DNA of 64,000 nucleotides from Bacteroidota bacterium (lineage in GTDB: Bacteria; Bacteroidota; Bacteroidia; AKYH767-A; OLB10), in the NCBI GenBank assembly GCA_018268195.1, contig JAFDWZ010000010.1:18682-82681 (forward strand). The letters are read 5' to 3'. Under the pieces are notes generated by a model that worked only from the letters and a program-made list of their open reading frames with translations, searched no databases and was not told the origin of the DNA. Each line of letters begins with the position of its first letter. Positions within the stretch are counted from its first letter, which is position 1. A program made the position numbers and the translations under genes. This document shows, one piece after another, positions 36,901 through 43,499 of this stretch.

Positions 36901-37494
36901 GTGATGCTTACTGTAACATCTGAGTATGGCTGCGTAAATACCGACACCGTTAGCAATGCTGTTACCGTTTATCCAAGCCCTGTTGCAGCATTCACTCCTG
37001 ATCCTCGCGAAACAAATATTCTCAACCCTGTCATCAATTTTGTGAATCAGAGTGTGGGAGCCAATACATGGGATTGGACCTTTGGTGATGGTCACACTTC
37101 CTTAGATTTTAGTCCGAAACATGCTTATGGCGATACGGGCTGGTATGATGTAAGCCTGATTGTAGTTAATTCTTTCGGATGTCGTGACAGTGCGTATGAT
37201 AAAATTTACATCGCTCCGATAACTACTTTCTTTATTCCAAATGCATTCACACCCAACAATGATGGACATAACGAAGAGTTTGACATCAAGGGAATTAACA
37301 TTGTGAATTATACACTGTTGATACACGATCGTTGGGGTGAATTGATTTTTGAAGGAGATAATCATGGATGGGATGGCCGCGTAAAAGGAAAATCAACTCA
37401 GGCCAAGCAGGATGTTTACGTCTATACAGTAGTTGCCAAAGATGTATTCGGAAAAATGCATAAAATGGTTGGCCATGTAACGTTGTTGCGTTAG
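30991..37494 (+). CDS. Giant PKD/Ig-repeat surface protein with T9SS type B (gliding-motility) C-terminal domain
   Basis: 2167 residues. A signal peptide ends at about 25, followed by a conserved Bacteroidota N-module (HSMGADLTYECVGGNKYKI, about 26-385). The bulk consists of PKD domains with the WxFGDG/S motif and Ig-like units of the form ADAGxNxxxCxGxxVxLxAxGG. The last about 85 residues are the gliding-motility-associated domain (IPNAFTPNNDGHNEEF, WDGRVKG, VYTVVAKD), the type B sorting signal that T9SS uses for export. There is a higher-order internal duplication: blocks starting near residues 700 and 1228 repeat the same module order. It is expected on the cell surface or in the medium, as a long adhesive stalk. 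It has no enzymatic domain. Confidence 0.95.
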   Translation: MSTRLRLKILFSLLITLMFCKQSLATHSMGADLTYECVGGNKYKIRVSFYRDCIGISAPTYVDVKVGSASCGQSFMKRLFPIPGTGVEISPLCPNALSTCRGGVFTGIQEWVYEGIVNLPMQCVDWTFSYQLCCRNAAINTISNPLTNTFYIYATLNNTVVTCNTSPVFSNKPVPFACLGQQLCFNHGAYDADGDSLVYSLITPKQDASTTVNYLPPFSATNPLSSNPPIAFNNATGDICMTPTQLDVTVMAVLVQEYRNGILIGSVERDIQVTVINCNNNLPTLTGINGTNQFSATICANEPYCFNIYSNDPDVGQTVTLSYDSSVTGATFTSAGTPHPTGTFCWTPDNSDISATPKCFTVKVTDDNCPWLGSQIYSYCLTVVGVNVDAGPDQYVTCSDLATITATASGGNGGPYTYQWSNGFTNPTQTVAPGTYIVTVSDGMCSATDTVTVHYISFPTADFSFTNACPNSPVQFQDQSTVSGSTIIGWYWDFGDSTNSFDQNPVHTFPSQGTYNVTLVVETNLGCLDTVMLPVAIAPLPVPLFTVQPGCANTSVTINNTTPGTITSWDWNFGNGQTSTQQNPVIAYTDSGSYNITLTVTDANGCVGVYSDFVSIESSPLAAFSLNGISSCVGSSFTLNNTSSGNIISYHWDFGNGVTSTAMDTTITYNSSGVYVVTLTVTSANGCTSTVSQNIHISPPPTADAGANTSLCAGKSVVLTATGGQTYQWSNGQTTNPITVNPVNSTVYTVTVTDANGCTAIDSVSVNVNALPTAVVSPNQMICQGQSATLSASGGVSYSWSPTGSTGSTITVNPSSTTTYNVTITDANGCSANTSVNVTVNPNPVVNIPTSFVCPGSYTTLNAGNTGSTYLWSTGAITQTVDVTLPGNYTVTVTNAYGCTNTQTAQVTLGGTIANNNSSINLCQGQTTILDAGNPGNTYLWSTGATTQSILAATAGQYTVTITNIHGCTAALVTNVVVNPLPQAAFTSQDVCINQSAVFLNSSSISSGTVTGWQWYFGDGSTSLQQNPSHNFASAGTYQISLVATSAAGCVDSVSQSVTLYPLPSVNFTTANGCAGSIISFNNTSTVGAGSISSYAWNFSDGGTSSLTSPTHTYALDGNYTVTLVANSSGGCVDSIRKPVTIYPLPHADFSAQPVCLGQQTSFNNLSSVSGNNINSWNWNFGNSTSSNVQNPVMQYAQSGNFIAQLIVQTAYGCSDTVQKNVKVYALPVADAGVNQNVCNGSSVTLTATGGNQYQWSPVAGNAGTLTFIPQSSLTCYVTVTDSNNCVAHDSVKVNVLPLPIADAGTNKTICEGSNVILQASGGVSYSWTPGAQTTASITVSPSISTWYFVTVTGANGCTATDSVPVTVNPLPMVQTTPDISICSGMTVALQASGGVVYNWYPTGDTTAVTYVTPLTNTQYIVEVTDLNGCKAKDTVMVNVMPSPVISLSNTFICMGYSATLDAGYPGSTYQWTPNGEITQSIQVSTAGTYGVIVTTANGCTGYGQAQVTVGGDSIVNNSTNVMLCAGQSTVLDAGNPGSTFLWSTGATSQTITVNTSGTYSVTITDADGCTGLFESIVTVNPLPVPQFIASPICYGDTTHFLNQSTISSGNMMSYLWNFGDSTISGLQNPSHIYSQPGSYNVSLQIVSGNGCTSTLSQNVEIYTAPTAIFTGDNVCRNKQTQFHDLSTVNNGMIVSWNWDFGDGTSSTSKNPLHTYASDGVYPVQLRVMSNHGCFDHYRDSVVVYHLPAPQILSMNNCENISISMSDVSSTSPLNDIWIWNFGDGYSSNQPSPVHAYSSAGTYLITLTVQDTNGCVSHDTAQVVVYPNPVAAFTGGPGCEGAPVQFQNYSTIPSGAITGYSWNFGDSASSQAENPSHTYSPAGNYPVTLTVTSDQGCIDSIQAFVTIHANPVAQFQQNSHAGCGPLPVQFYDYSQGVDGNIVQWNWTFGDGNNDTVQNPLNVYTQTGVYNVMLTVTSEYGCVNTDTVSNAVTVYPSPVAAFTPDPRETNILNPVINFVNQSVGANTWDWTFGDGHTSLDFSPKHAYGDTGWYDVSLIVVNSFGCRDSAYDKIYIAPITTFFIPNAFTPNNDGHNEEFDIKGINIVNYTLLIHDRWGELIFEGDNHGWDGRVKGKSTQAKQDVYVYTVVAKDVFGKMHKMVGHVTLLR

Positions 37495-37591
37495 TAATTG
37501 CTTCGTTAATCAAAAATAGATTTTAGCTCACCTTGAGCATTAAAAGGCTATTGCTGCAGTTCTGACGTTTTACCAATTCATCGTAATGCTT

Positions 37592-37599
37592 TACCTTTG
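37592..37599 (+). promoter_or_regulatory. Predicted -7 box (TACCTTTG) for the rmuC-rlmB operon
   Basis: An exact TAnnTTTG match 10 nt before the ATG at 37610. It overlaps the N-terminus of the longest rmuC frame (ATG 37586), which argues for a later start. Confidence 0.4.
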
Positions 37600-37609
37600 T
37601 GTAATGCAA

Positions 37610-38932
37610 ATGATGATAGTGTATATTTTAATCGCCATTTTACTTACAGCAGTAATTACCTATATTGTTGTACAACGTTTATTTTCTTCCAACCTCAACA
37701 ACTCGCAACAGCATGCTGTAGAACTGGAAAAGCAGAATGAATCACTTAAAGCATCTGTGAGTCAGTTGCAATCTTTTCAGCAAAAAACTGAAATGATGCT
37801 TTCAGACGAACGTAAGCAGACATTACAACTCACCAACGACCTTGCAACTGCTCAAACACGTTATGAAGATGCATTGAAACGGATGAATGAGCAAAAGCAG
37901 GAGTTGGAGCAGATGCAACAGAAATTGAAAACAGAATTTGAAAATCTTGCCAATAAAATTCTGGATGAGAAAAGCAGAAAATTTACAGATCAGAATAAAG
38001 TTAATCTGGATATTATTCTGAATCCGCTAAAGGAAAAAATTAAGGATTTTGAAGAAAAGGTAGATAAGACTTATAAAGCAGAATCTGATGAACGCATTTC
38101 GCTGAAAACGCAAATTGCCAATCTGGTGGAGCTTAATAAGCAATTAAGCAGCGAAGCAAATAATTTAGCTACTGCACTCAAAGGCGATAATAAAAAACAA
38201 GGCAATTGGGGCGAACTTGTTTTGGAGAAAATTCTTGAGTCTTCAGGGTTGATAAAAGGACAAGAGTATAAAACACAAGTCAGTGCCATAAATGATAATG
38301 GTGATAGTATAAAGCCTGATGTAATAGTTTTTCTACCTGATAACAAACACCTCATCATTGATTCTAAGGTGTCATTGGTTGCATATAACGAATATGTTTC
38401 ATCTGACGATGAAGAAGCACGTACTCAGTATGCTTCACAGCATGTACAGTCGGTACGTAACCACATTCGCCAACTGAGTGATAAAAATTATCAAACGGCC
38501 AATGGGTATAGCAGCCCTGATTTTGTCATATTGTTTATGCCTGTTGAGTCAGCATTTAGTTTTGCCATGCAGGTCGACAAGGACTTGTATAATTTTGCAT
38601 GGGAGCGAAAAATTGTGCTCGTAAGCCCAACCACTTTGCTTGCCACATTACGCACTGTAGCATCCATTTGGAAACATGAGCGGCAGGTAAAAAATGCAAT
38701 GCAGATTGCTGAAGAAGGAGGGAAGATGTATGACAAACTTGTCTTGTTTGTTACAGACCTTATCTCCATTGGAAAAAAAATGGATGGAGCTAAAGAAGAT
38801 TATGTGGAGGCAATGAAAAAACTTACAGATGGAACTGGGAATCTGGTAGGAAGAGCACAAAAGATGAAAGAACTAGGTGCAAAAGCGAGTAAATCGCTCC
38901 CCGGACAACTAATAGAAAGAGCAGGTGAATAA
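37610..38932 (+). CDS. rmuC: DNA recombination protein RmuC homologue
   Basis: About 440 residues. The start is uncertain: in-frame ATGs lie at 37586, 37604, 37610 and 37613. A single N-terminal membrane helix (MIVYILIAILLTAVITYIVV) is followed by a long coiled coil (about 25-190) and the RmuC nuclease-like domain with GNWGELVLEKILESSGL, KPDVIVFLPDNKHLIIDSKVSL and FVILFMPVESAF. RmuC limits rearrangements at inverted repeats. It is the first gene of an overlapping trio with the GWxTD gene (8-bp overlap) and rlmB. Confidence 0.92.
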   Translation: MMIVYILIAILLTAVITYIVVQRLFSSNLNNSQQHAVELEKQNESLKASVSQLQSFQQKTEMMLSDERKQTLQLTNDLATAQTRYEDALKRMNEQKQELEQMQQKLKTEFENLANKILDEKSRKFTDQNKVNLDIILNPLKEKIKDFEEKVDKTYKAESDERISLKTQIANLVELNKQLSSEANNLATALKGDNKKQGNWGELVLEKILESSGLIKGQEYKTQVSAINDNGDSIKPDVIVFLPDNKHLIIDSKVSLVAYNEYVSSDDEEARTQYASQHVQSVRNHIRQLSDKNYQTANGYSSPDFVILFMPVESAFSFAMQVDKDLYNFAWERKIVLVSPTTLLATLRTVASIWKHERQVKNAMQIAEEGGKMYDKLVLFVTDLISIGKKMDGAKEDYVEAMKKLTDGTGNLVGRAQKMKELGAKASKSLPGQLIERAGE

Positions 38933-40193
38933 AATTGCAATTACAATTATGATGTTATCGCTGGTTGCATGCAGCGGCCTACATCGCATAAGCAATACTG
39001 ATTTAAGTTGGCAGTATAAAGATGAGCCTTCCTGGCTGAAACCTCAATATGCCTTAGTGCACGAATCAGCTGATAGCAGCACTTTATATCTACGGCTTTC
39101 TGTATCTGATATTTTATATAAGCGAAGCGATGATGGTGAAATGAAAGCGAATTTCAGTTTGCGTTTTATATTTTTTCAGGCGTATGAAAGCAAAAAAATT
39201 ATTGACAGCCTCTCTGTCACGTTCTCACCTCCTTACAGTAGCGACTCCAATGCTGTTGTCATTAAATCATTTAAAATCCGACATCCCAAGCAGAATTGCC
39301 TGCTCGCACTTAGACTTAATGACTTAAACAGAGGTTCATTTAAAGAATCATTCATCAATGTAAATGTAAGCAAACAAAGTAGCCAGGAATTTGATATTCG
39401 TGCAGATGAGGATAATTTCCCTTTGTTCAACAACGTAGTCAATAATACTTTTTCAGATCATCTTAATGTAACCGATTATACATCTGCAGGCAAAATGTGG
39501 GTGCGTTGTTTTTTCAACGAGTATCCAATTGCATTGCCTCCATTCAGCAACAAACCTCCGCGGGTTTTTAGTTACGCTTCTGATAGTAGTTATCAGATTG
39601 AAGCAAATGCAGATGGGAAATTTGTTCTTAGGCCTCAGAATTATGGAATTTATCATCTGCAATTTGATACTTTATTAAAATCAGGAGCTACTTTATTTTA
39701 TTTTGATGAGTCCTATCCAAAGGTTACAAATTCCGATATACTCATTGAAGCATTGCGTTATCTCACTACTGCCAATGAATATGAAAAACTTTTAAAAGCG
39801 GATGATAAAAAAGAAGCAGTGGACGATTTCTGGATTAAAGTTTCAGGAAGCAAAGAGCGTGCACGATTTTTAATACGTATGTTTTATACGCGCATGCAAA
39901 ATGCGAATCGCTTTTTTACCTCCTATCTGGAAGGATGGAAAACAGACAGAGGAATGATATACTTAGTTTTCGGACCTCCTAAAACGGTGTATCGCACCGC
40001 TGAAGCAGAATATTGGGAGTATGGAACGTACAGAGGTTATGGCGCACTCAGTTTTTCATTTCAAAAAATAAATAACCCTTTTACCGACAATGATTTTGTA
40101 TTGGTAAGGTCAGCAAGTTATGAGCCTGTATGGTATATGGCTGTTGACAACTGGCGGCAGGGACGAATCTCAGGAGAAGATATACATGATTGA
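38925..40193 (+). CDS. GWxTD-domain lipoprotein
   Basis: 422 residues from a GTG overlapping rmuC by 8 bp; an ATG at 38949 would also keep the lipobox. The lipobox is LVAC at about 14-17, so the protein is probably an outer-membrane or periplasmic lipoprotein. The C-terminal third contains EGWKTDRGMIYLVFGPP (about 341-357), the GWxTD signature, followed by the usual YRTAEAEYWEYG. No function is established for this Bacteroidota-wide domain. The 8-bp overlaps on both sides point to translational coupling with rmuC and rlmB. Confidence 0.88.
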   Translation: MNKIAITIMMLSLVACSGLHRISNTDLSWQYKDEPSWLKPQYALVHESADSSTLYLRLSVSDILYKRSDDGEMKANFSLRFIFFQAYESKKIIDSLSVTFSPPYSSDSNAVVIKSFKIRHPKQNCLLALRLNDLNRGSFKESFINVNVSKQSSQEFDIRADEDNFPLFNNVVNNTFSDHLNVTDYTSAGKMWVRCFFNEYPIALPPFSNKPPRVFSYASDSSYQIEANADGKFVLRPQNYGIYHLQFDTLLKSGATLFYFDESYPKVTNSDILIEALRYLTTANEYEKLLKADDKKEAVDDFWIKVSGSKERARFLIRMFYTRMQNANRFFTSYLEGWKTDRGMIYLVFGPPKTVYRTAEAEYWEYGTYRGYGALSFSFQKINNPFTDNDFVLVRSASYEPVWYMAVDNWRQGRISGEDIHD

Positions 40194-40929
40194 CAAGAAA
40201 ACGGAATATATTTATGGCACACGTGCAGTAGCTGAAGCAGTGAAAGCCGGAAAGCAGATTGAAAAAATTATTCTGCAGCAGGGATTGTCTAATCCGCTGA
40301 TAACTGAATTGAAGGACCTTCTTGTAGAGAGAAAAATTCCTTTTCAGCTGGTGCCGCTACCCAAAATTCAGCAGGTAACCAGAGGAAATCATCAGGGAGT
40401 AGTAGCATGGTTATCGTTGGTAGAGTATCAGCAAGTGGAAGACCTCATCCCTCTCATTTTCGACAAGGGTGAGTTGCCGCTTTTTATTATGCTCGACAGA
40501 GTTACAGATGTGCGAAACCTTGGAGCCATTGCGCGTACTGCATTGTGTACCGGTGTTCATGCCATTATTATTCCGGAACAAGGTTCTGCAAGAATTAATG
40601 CAGATGCCGTAAAAACATCTGCCGGTGCACTTCACTCTGTTCCTGTTTGTCGCGAAAAAAATCTGAAACTTGCTATGGAATATATGAAAGGTAGTGGTAT
40701 CAGAATTTTTGCTGCAACTGAAAAAGCCTCCTTGCCTTATTACAAAGCGAATCTTGCAGACCCGTGTTGTATCATCATGGGCAGTGAAGGAGAAGGTATT
40801 TCGCCTGAATATCTCAAACGTGCCGATGAGCAGATTACCATACCTATGAAACAAACCGTAGCATCACTGAATGTTTCTGTTGCTGCCGGTGTCATTTTAT
40901 TTGAAGCATTTCGCCAGCGAAATGCCTGA
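40186..40929 (+). CDS. rlmB: 23S rRNA 2'-O-ribose methyltransferase RlmB (SpoU/TrmH family)
   Basis: 247 residues from the ATG at 40186. An N-terminal substrate-binding domain (EYIYGTRAVAEAVKAG) is followed by a SPOUT methyltransferase domain with motif 1 (DRVTDVRNLGAIARTA, conserved Asn-Arg), motif 2 (IIMGSEGEGIS) and motif 3 (IPMKQTVASLNVSVAAGVILFE), which form the trefoil-knot SAM site. By family it methylates G2251 of 23S rRNA (E. coli numbering). It is the last gene of the rmuC operon, before the repeat-rich accessory region. Confidence 0.93.
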   Translation: MIDKKTEYIYGTRAVAEAVKAGKQIEKIILQQGLSNPLITELKDLLVERKIPFQLVPLPKIQQVTRGNHQGVVAWLSLVEYQQVEDLIPLIFDKGELPLFIMLDRVTDVRNLGAIARTALCTGVHAIIIPEQGSARINADAVKTSAGALHSVPVCREKNLKLAMEYMKGSGIRIFAATEKASLPYYKANLADPCCIIMGSEGEGISPEYLKRADEQITIPMKQTVASLNVSVAAGVILFEAFRQRNA

Positions 40930-41089
40930 TGTGTTATTTGTATTAACAGAGCCTTCCCTCGTACTCACAAGAGGTAATATAATTGAAAGCAATGTTTTCA
41001 TTATGCAGAAGTGAAACAGCTTTTGCCCTGACTTAGTCACCCGAAAAAAATCTGGAGACTGTGTTTGGATGTATTATAGAACGATGACT

Positions 41090-41160
41090 TCGAAGGAGTC
41101 AAATGTTTATAGCAAGGATATATCATCATAAATACCTACCTCGAAGGAGGTCGAACATTT
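41090..41160. repeat. Two tandem CGAAGGAG-type dispersed repeats
   Basis: TCGAAGGAGTCAAATGTTT at 41090-41108 and TCGAAGGAGGTCGAACATTT at 41141-41160 are two diverged copies about 51 bp apart, each set in a small palindrome (GACT...AGTC; ACCT...AGGT). Repeats of this appearance are common between genes in Bacteroidota genomes. Confidence 0.65.
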
Positions 41161-41175
41161 TGTTGCGAACATACG

Positions 41176-41200
41176 AGTCCCCACAAAATGGTGGGAGACT
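41176..41200. repeat. Palindromic hairpin (REP-like)
   Basis: AGTCCCCAC pairs imperfectly with GTGGGAGACT across an AAAATG loop. It is followed directly by TATGAAAGTAC, which recurs after a second hairpin at 41587 and inverted at 45809. Confidence 0.6.
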
Positions 41201-41214
41201 ATGAAAGTACATGA

Positions 41215-41409
41215 AAGGAGTTTTTTGTTGGAAAAGTAGATGCAGAGGTGTCAAGGCAAATTAAGCGGTTGATTGATAAAAAGATGATTTTTCCGGAAAA
41301 AGATGGAACCAGAAAGTATGTTCTTAGATTTGATAACAGCTATTTGCTAAGAAGTATCATTAAGTCATTGGGAGATAAAGGTTTTTTGCCAGCCCGTGAC
41401 GAGATTTAA
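41215..41409 (+). pseudogene. Decayed 3' gene fragment, winged-helix-like protein
   Basis: An open stretch of about 64 codons with no start codon at its head (a stop lies at 41212-41214), ending with TAA at 41407-41409. Read in frame it gives a protein-like sequence: VSRQIKRLIDKKMIFPEKDG, then RKYVLRFDNSYLLRSIIKSL and GDKGFLPARDEI. This looks like the C-terminal winged-helix part of a larger regulator. A Fic-type protein is one possibility but I am not sure. The 5' part has been replaced by repeats, so this is a remnant. It is just outside the left 95-bp repeat. Confidence 0.55.
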
Positions 41410-41463
41410 AATGCTTGCCGTCTACGTTTTTGCAGCTTGGCGTTTGTGGCGGATTTTAACCGT

Positions 41464-41559
41464 CCCGAAAACTATCGGGACAAACTTGGGTCTTACATAT
41501 AATTTGCTTTTTTAAATGACAAGAAGGCACAAGTCATAAATAAGACTTGCTCCAGAGGG
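41464..41559 (+). repeat. 95-bp dispersed repeat, copy A
   Basis: It begins CCCGAAAACTATCGGG (stem CCCGA/TCGGG) and ends with a CAAGTC...GACTTG hairpin and CCAGAGGG. It is almost identical to copy B at 45611-45704, in the same orientation; the differences are a few substitutions and 2 nt. The two copies lie on either side of the three-gene SprB/GH16 cassette. Confidence 0.88.
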
Positions 41560-41586
41560 GGGGCATAGTCTTCCGAAAATCGGGGA

Positions 41587-41623
41587 TATGAAAGTACAGG
41601 AATCTTTAAATTTTATTGTTGAT
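41587..41623 (+). repeat. Left arm of an imperfect inverted repeat around the cassette
   Basis: It begins TATGAAAGTACAGGAA and continues through TTTAAATTTTATTGTTGAT. The reverse complement of 45782-45819 aligns with it over its whole length with a few mismatches. Confidence 0.55.
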
Positions 41624-41632
41624 AAAATTTTA

Positions 41633-41662
41633 TTTGTTCCCAACTGAAATACATTATATTTG
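41633..41662 (+). promoter_or_regulatory. Predicted promoter (TTTG-N18-TATATTTG) of the SprB cassette
   Basis: TTTG at 41633-41636 and TATATTTG at 41655-41662 are separated by 18 bp, a full match to the Bacteroidota -33/-7 consensus. The ATG follows 42 nt downstream at 41705. It is one of the two best promoters in the window. Confidence 0.65.
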
Positions 41663-41704
41663 GTGTGTTAAATTATTCATTTGTTTACTTAAACTTTTAC
41701 AACA

Positions 41705-43486
41705 ATGAAAAAACACATCACTCAACCCTCATCCATTGTAATAATGGTATTGCTGCTTGTTACATTTACAGGCAGAGCGCAAACTCAACAAGCCCAGTCT
41801 TTACAAGTTACTTTAACCGCTTCCGACTACAACGGATATAACATCACTTGTTTTGGAATGCAAAATGGTTCTGTCAGTATTTCAGTTTCAGGTGGAACAC
41901 CGCCTTACACTTTTACATGGAGCAATGGTGCCACAACTTCTTCAGTAAATAATCTTCCTGCCGGTTATTATTCCGTACGCATTACCGACAGTCTTAGCAG
42001 TGACACTACATTGCAGATTACCCTTACTCAACCTGAGCCTTTGGCCATGAGTGAACTGAATGCTTACACCTATGTCAACGGATTTAATGTAAGCTCCTTT
42101 GGCGCATGCAACGGCTCGGTAACAACAACCGTCTCCGGAGGTGTTTTGCCTTACAGCTATTTTTGGAAACCGGGACAGCAGACACTGCTTGCGCCTGTAA
42201 ATTTATGTGGCGGTGAAAACACACTTAACGTTACCGACCTGAATGGGTGCGAAGTGCGAAACTCCATTAACTTAAAAGAGCCGCAGCGTGATGATTGGAC
42301 CATGACAGGAAATGTAGGAAGCAATCCTAATTTTAATTTTATCGGAACTATTGATAGTAAAGATTTGGTTTTTAAAACTAATAATAACGAAAGGCTGCGG
42401 GTATTAAGCAACGGAAATATAAAAATAAACTCGTTTAGTGGCGGTTCATCAGGTATTCTTATGGTTGACAGTAATGGTGTTTTAAACAGAAAGCCTGTTT
42501 TACTTCCTGCATTAAATTGTAATGACCCGCTTACTCTTGCATGGCAAATTAAAACAAATGTTAGCCCCAATGTTGCATACACATGTTGGAATACGGTTGG
42601 TATTGGAACTGATGATCCGCAGAAAAATTTAGGAATAAAAGGCGGAGCAAGGTTTTTTAATTTTAATGACCACACAAAATATTTAGATGTGGAGCATGAC
42701 GGATCCAATGCAAGCATCAATACTACCGATAATCTTTTGTTAAATTATTACAGTGGTAAAAATATTTACCTGAACACAGGAACCGTGAAAGGCGATGTTG
42801 AAACAGGAGGAAATACTTTTTTGGCTACAAGTTCTGGGAAAAATGTAGGCATAGGAACTAATAATCCTAACTCACTATACAAATTAGATGTTATTGGCAA
42901 TTCACGGTTTAAGGATTTTTTAACCTTTGAGGGTGATGATAATACCCAAATTGGTAGAATACAGTATAAAAACGATGCTTTTAGATTTTATTCCAAGTAT
43001 CATTTTGCCATATTTTTAGATGCTGATCCTGTTGATTTAATAAATTCTCAACATAATAATGAAGGATTTTATATTTTGTCAAATAATCATTATTGGAGTG
43101 GGGGTAATTCTGTATATGAAATGTTTCAATTAAATGGATTTTCCATGATATACAGAGGTGCAGATCCAAGCAATCCAGGTTATTACAGAGAAAATTTCAA
43201 AGTTACATCTGATGGCAATGTCTTTGCTCGTAGTATTAACATTAATATGAATAATTTTCCCGATTATGTATTTAATGAAAGTTACAAATTAATGCAATTA
43301 AACGACTTAGAAAATTACATTAAATTAAATAAGCATTTGCCTGAAATACCATTGGCAACTAAAATCAACAAAGAAGGTGTTGATTTGGGAGAAATAGTAA
43401 GAAAGCAAATGCAAAAAATAGAAGAATTAACACTGTACATAATTGAATTGAATAAAAAAATTGAAGGGTTAAAAGGCGAAAAATAA
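41705..43486 (+). CDS. SprB-repeat adhesin-like secreted protein
   Basis: 593 residues. A signal peptide ends at about 26 (GRAQ). Two SprB-type repeats follow (about 35-113 and 114-200: NGSVSISVSGGTPPYTFTWSNG and NGSVTTTVSGGVLPYSYFWKPG), then tail-fibre-like segments with VGIGTDDPQKNLG and VGIGTNNPNSLYKLDVIG, and a C-terminal module (NFPDYVFNESYKLMQL, KHLPEIPLATK, then a coiled coil). SprB repeats occur in gliding and attachment adhesins. The C-terminal module is common in large Bacteroidota surface proteins. No classical T9SS tail is evident. It is first of a three-gene unit with the GH16 enzyme. Confidence 0.88.
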   Translation: MKKHITQPSSIVIMVLLLVTFTGRAQTQQAQSLQVTLTASDYNGYNITCFGMQNGSVSISVSGGTPPYTFTWSNGATTSSVNNLPAGYYSVRITDSLSSDTTLQITLTQPEPLAMSELNAYTYVNGFNVSSFGACNGSVTTTVSGGVLPYSYFWKPGQQTLLAPVNLCGGENTLNVTDLNGCEVRNSINLKEPQRDDWTMTGNVGSNPNFNFIGTIDSKDLVFKTNNNERLRVLSNGNIKINSFSGGSSGILMVDSNGVLNRKPVLLPALNCNDPLTLAWQIKTNVSPNVAYTCWNTVGIGTDDPQKNLGIKGGARFFNFNDHTKYLDVEHDGSNASINTTDNLLLNYYSGKNIYLNTGTVKGDVETGGNTFLATSSGKNVGIGTNNPNSLYKLDVIGNSRFKDFLTFEGDDNTQIGRIQYKNDAFRFYSKYHFAIFLDADPVDLINSQHNNEGFYILSNNHYWSGGNSVYEMFQLNGFSMIYRGADPSNPGYYRENFKVTSDGNVFARSININMNNFPDYVFNESYKLMQLNDLENYIKLNKHLPEIPLATKINKEGVDLGEIVRKQMQKIEELTLYIIELNKKIEGLKGEK

Positions 43487-43499
43487 ACTATAATCATAA

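Larger units (their letters stand above)
40930..41704. other. Repeat-rich gene-free stretch at the left edge of the accessory cassette
   Basis: 775 bp without an intact gene. In order it holds two CGAAGGAG-type repeats (41090-41160), a hairpin (41176-41200), the remnant of a gene (41215-41409), the first copy of a 95-bp repeat (41464-41559), a 37-bp inverted-repeat arm (41587-41623) and the promoter of the SprB gene (41633-41662). Each is listed separately. Confidence 0.8.

Noticed and set aside
41090..41160. Shine-Dalgarno-like GAAGGAG sites as starts of small genes
   Set aside because: GAAGGAG occurs in both copies of a dispersed repeat, and no coding frame of useful length starts after either.
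40930..41704. CRISPR array or diversity-generating element in the repeat-rich gap
   Set aside because: The repeats are few, differ in length and are not regularly spaced with unique spacers. No cas gene, reverse transcriptase or template/variable repeat pair is present.
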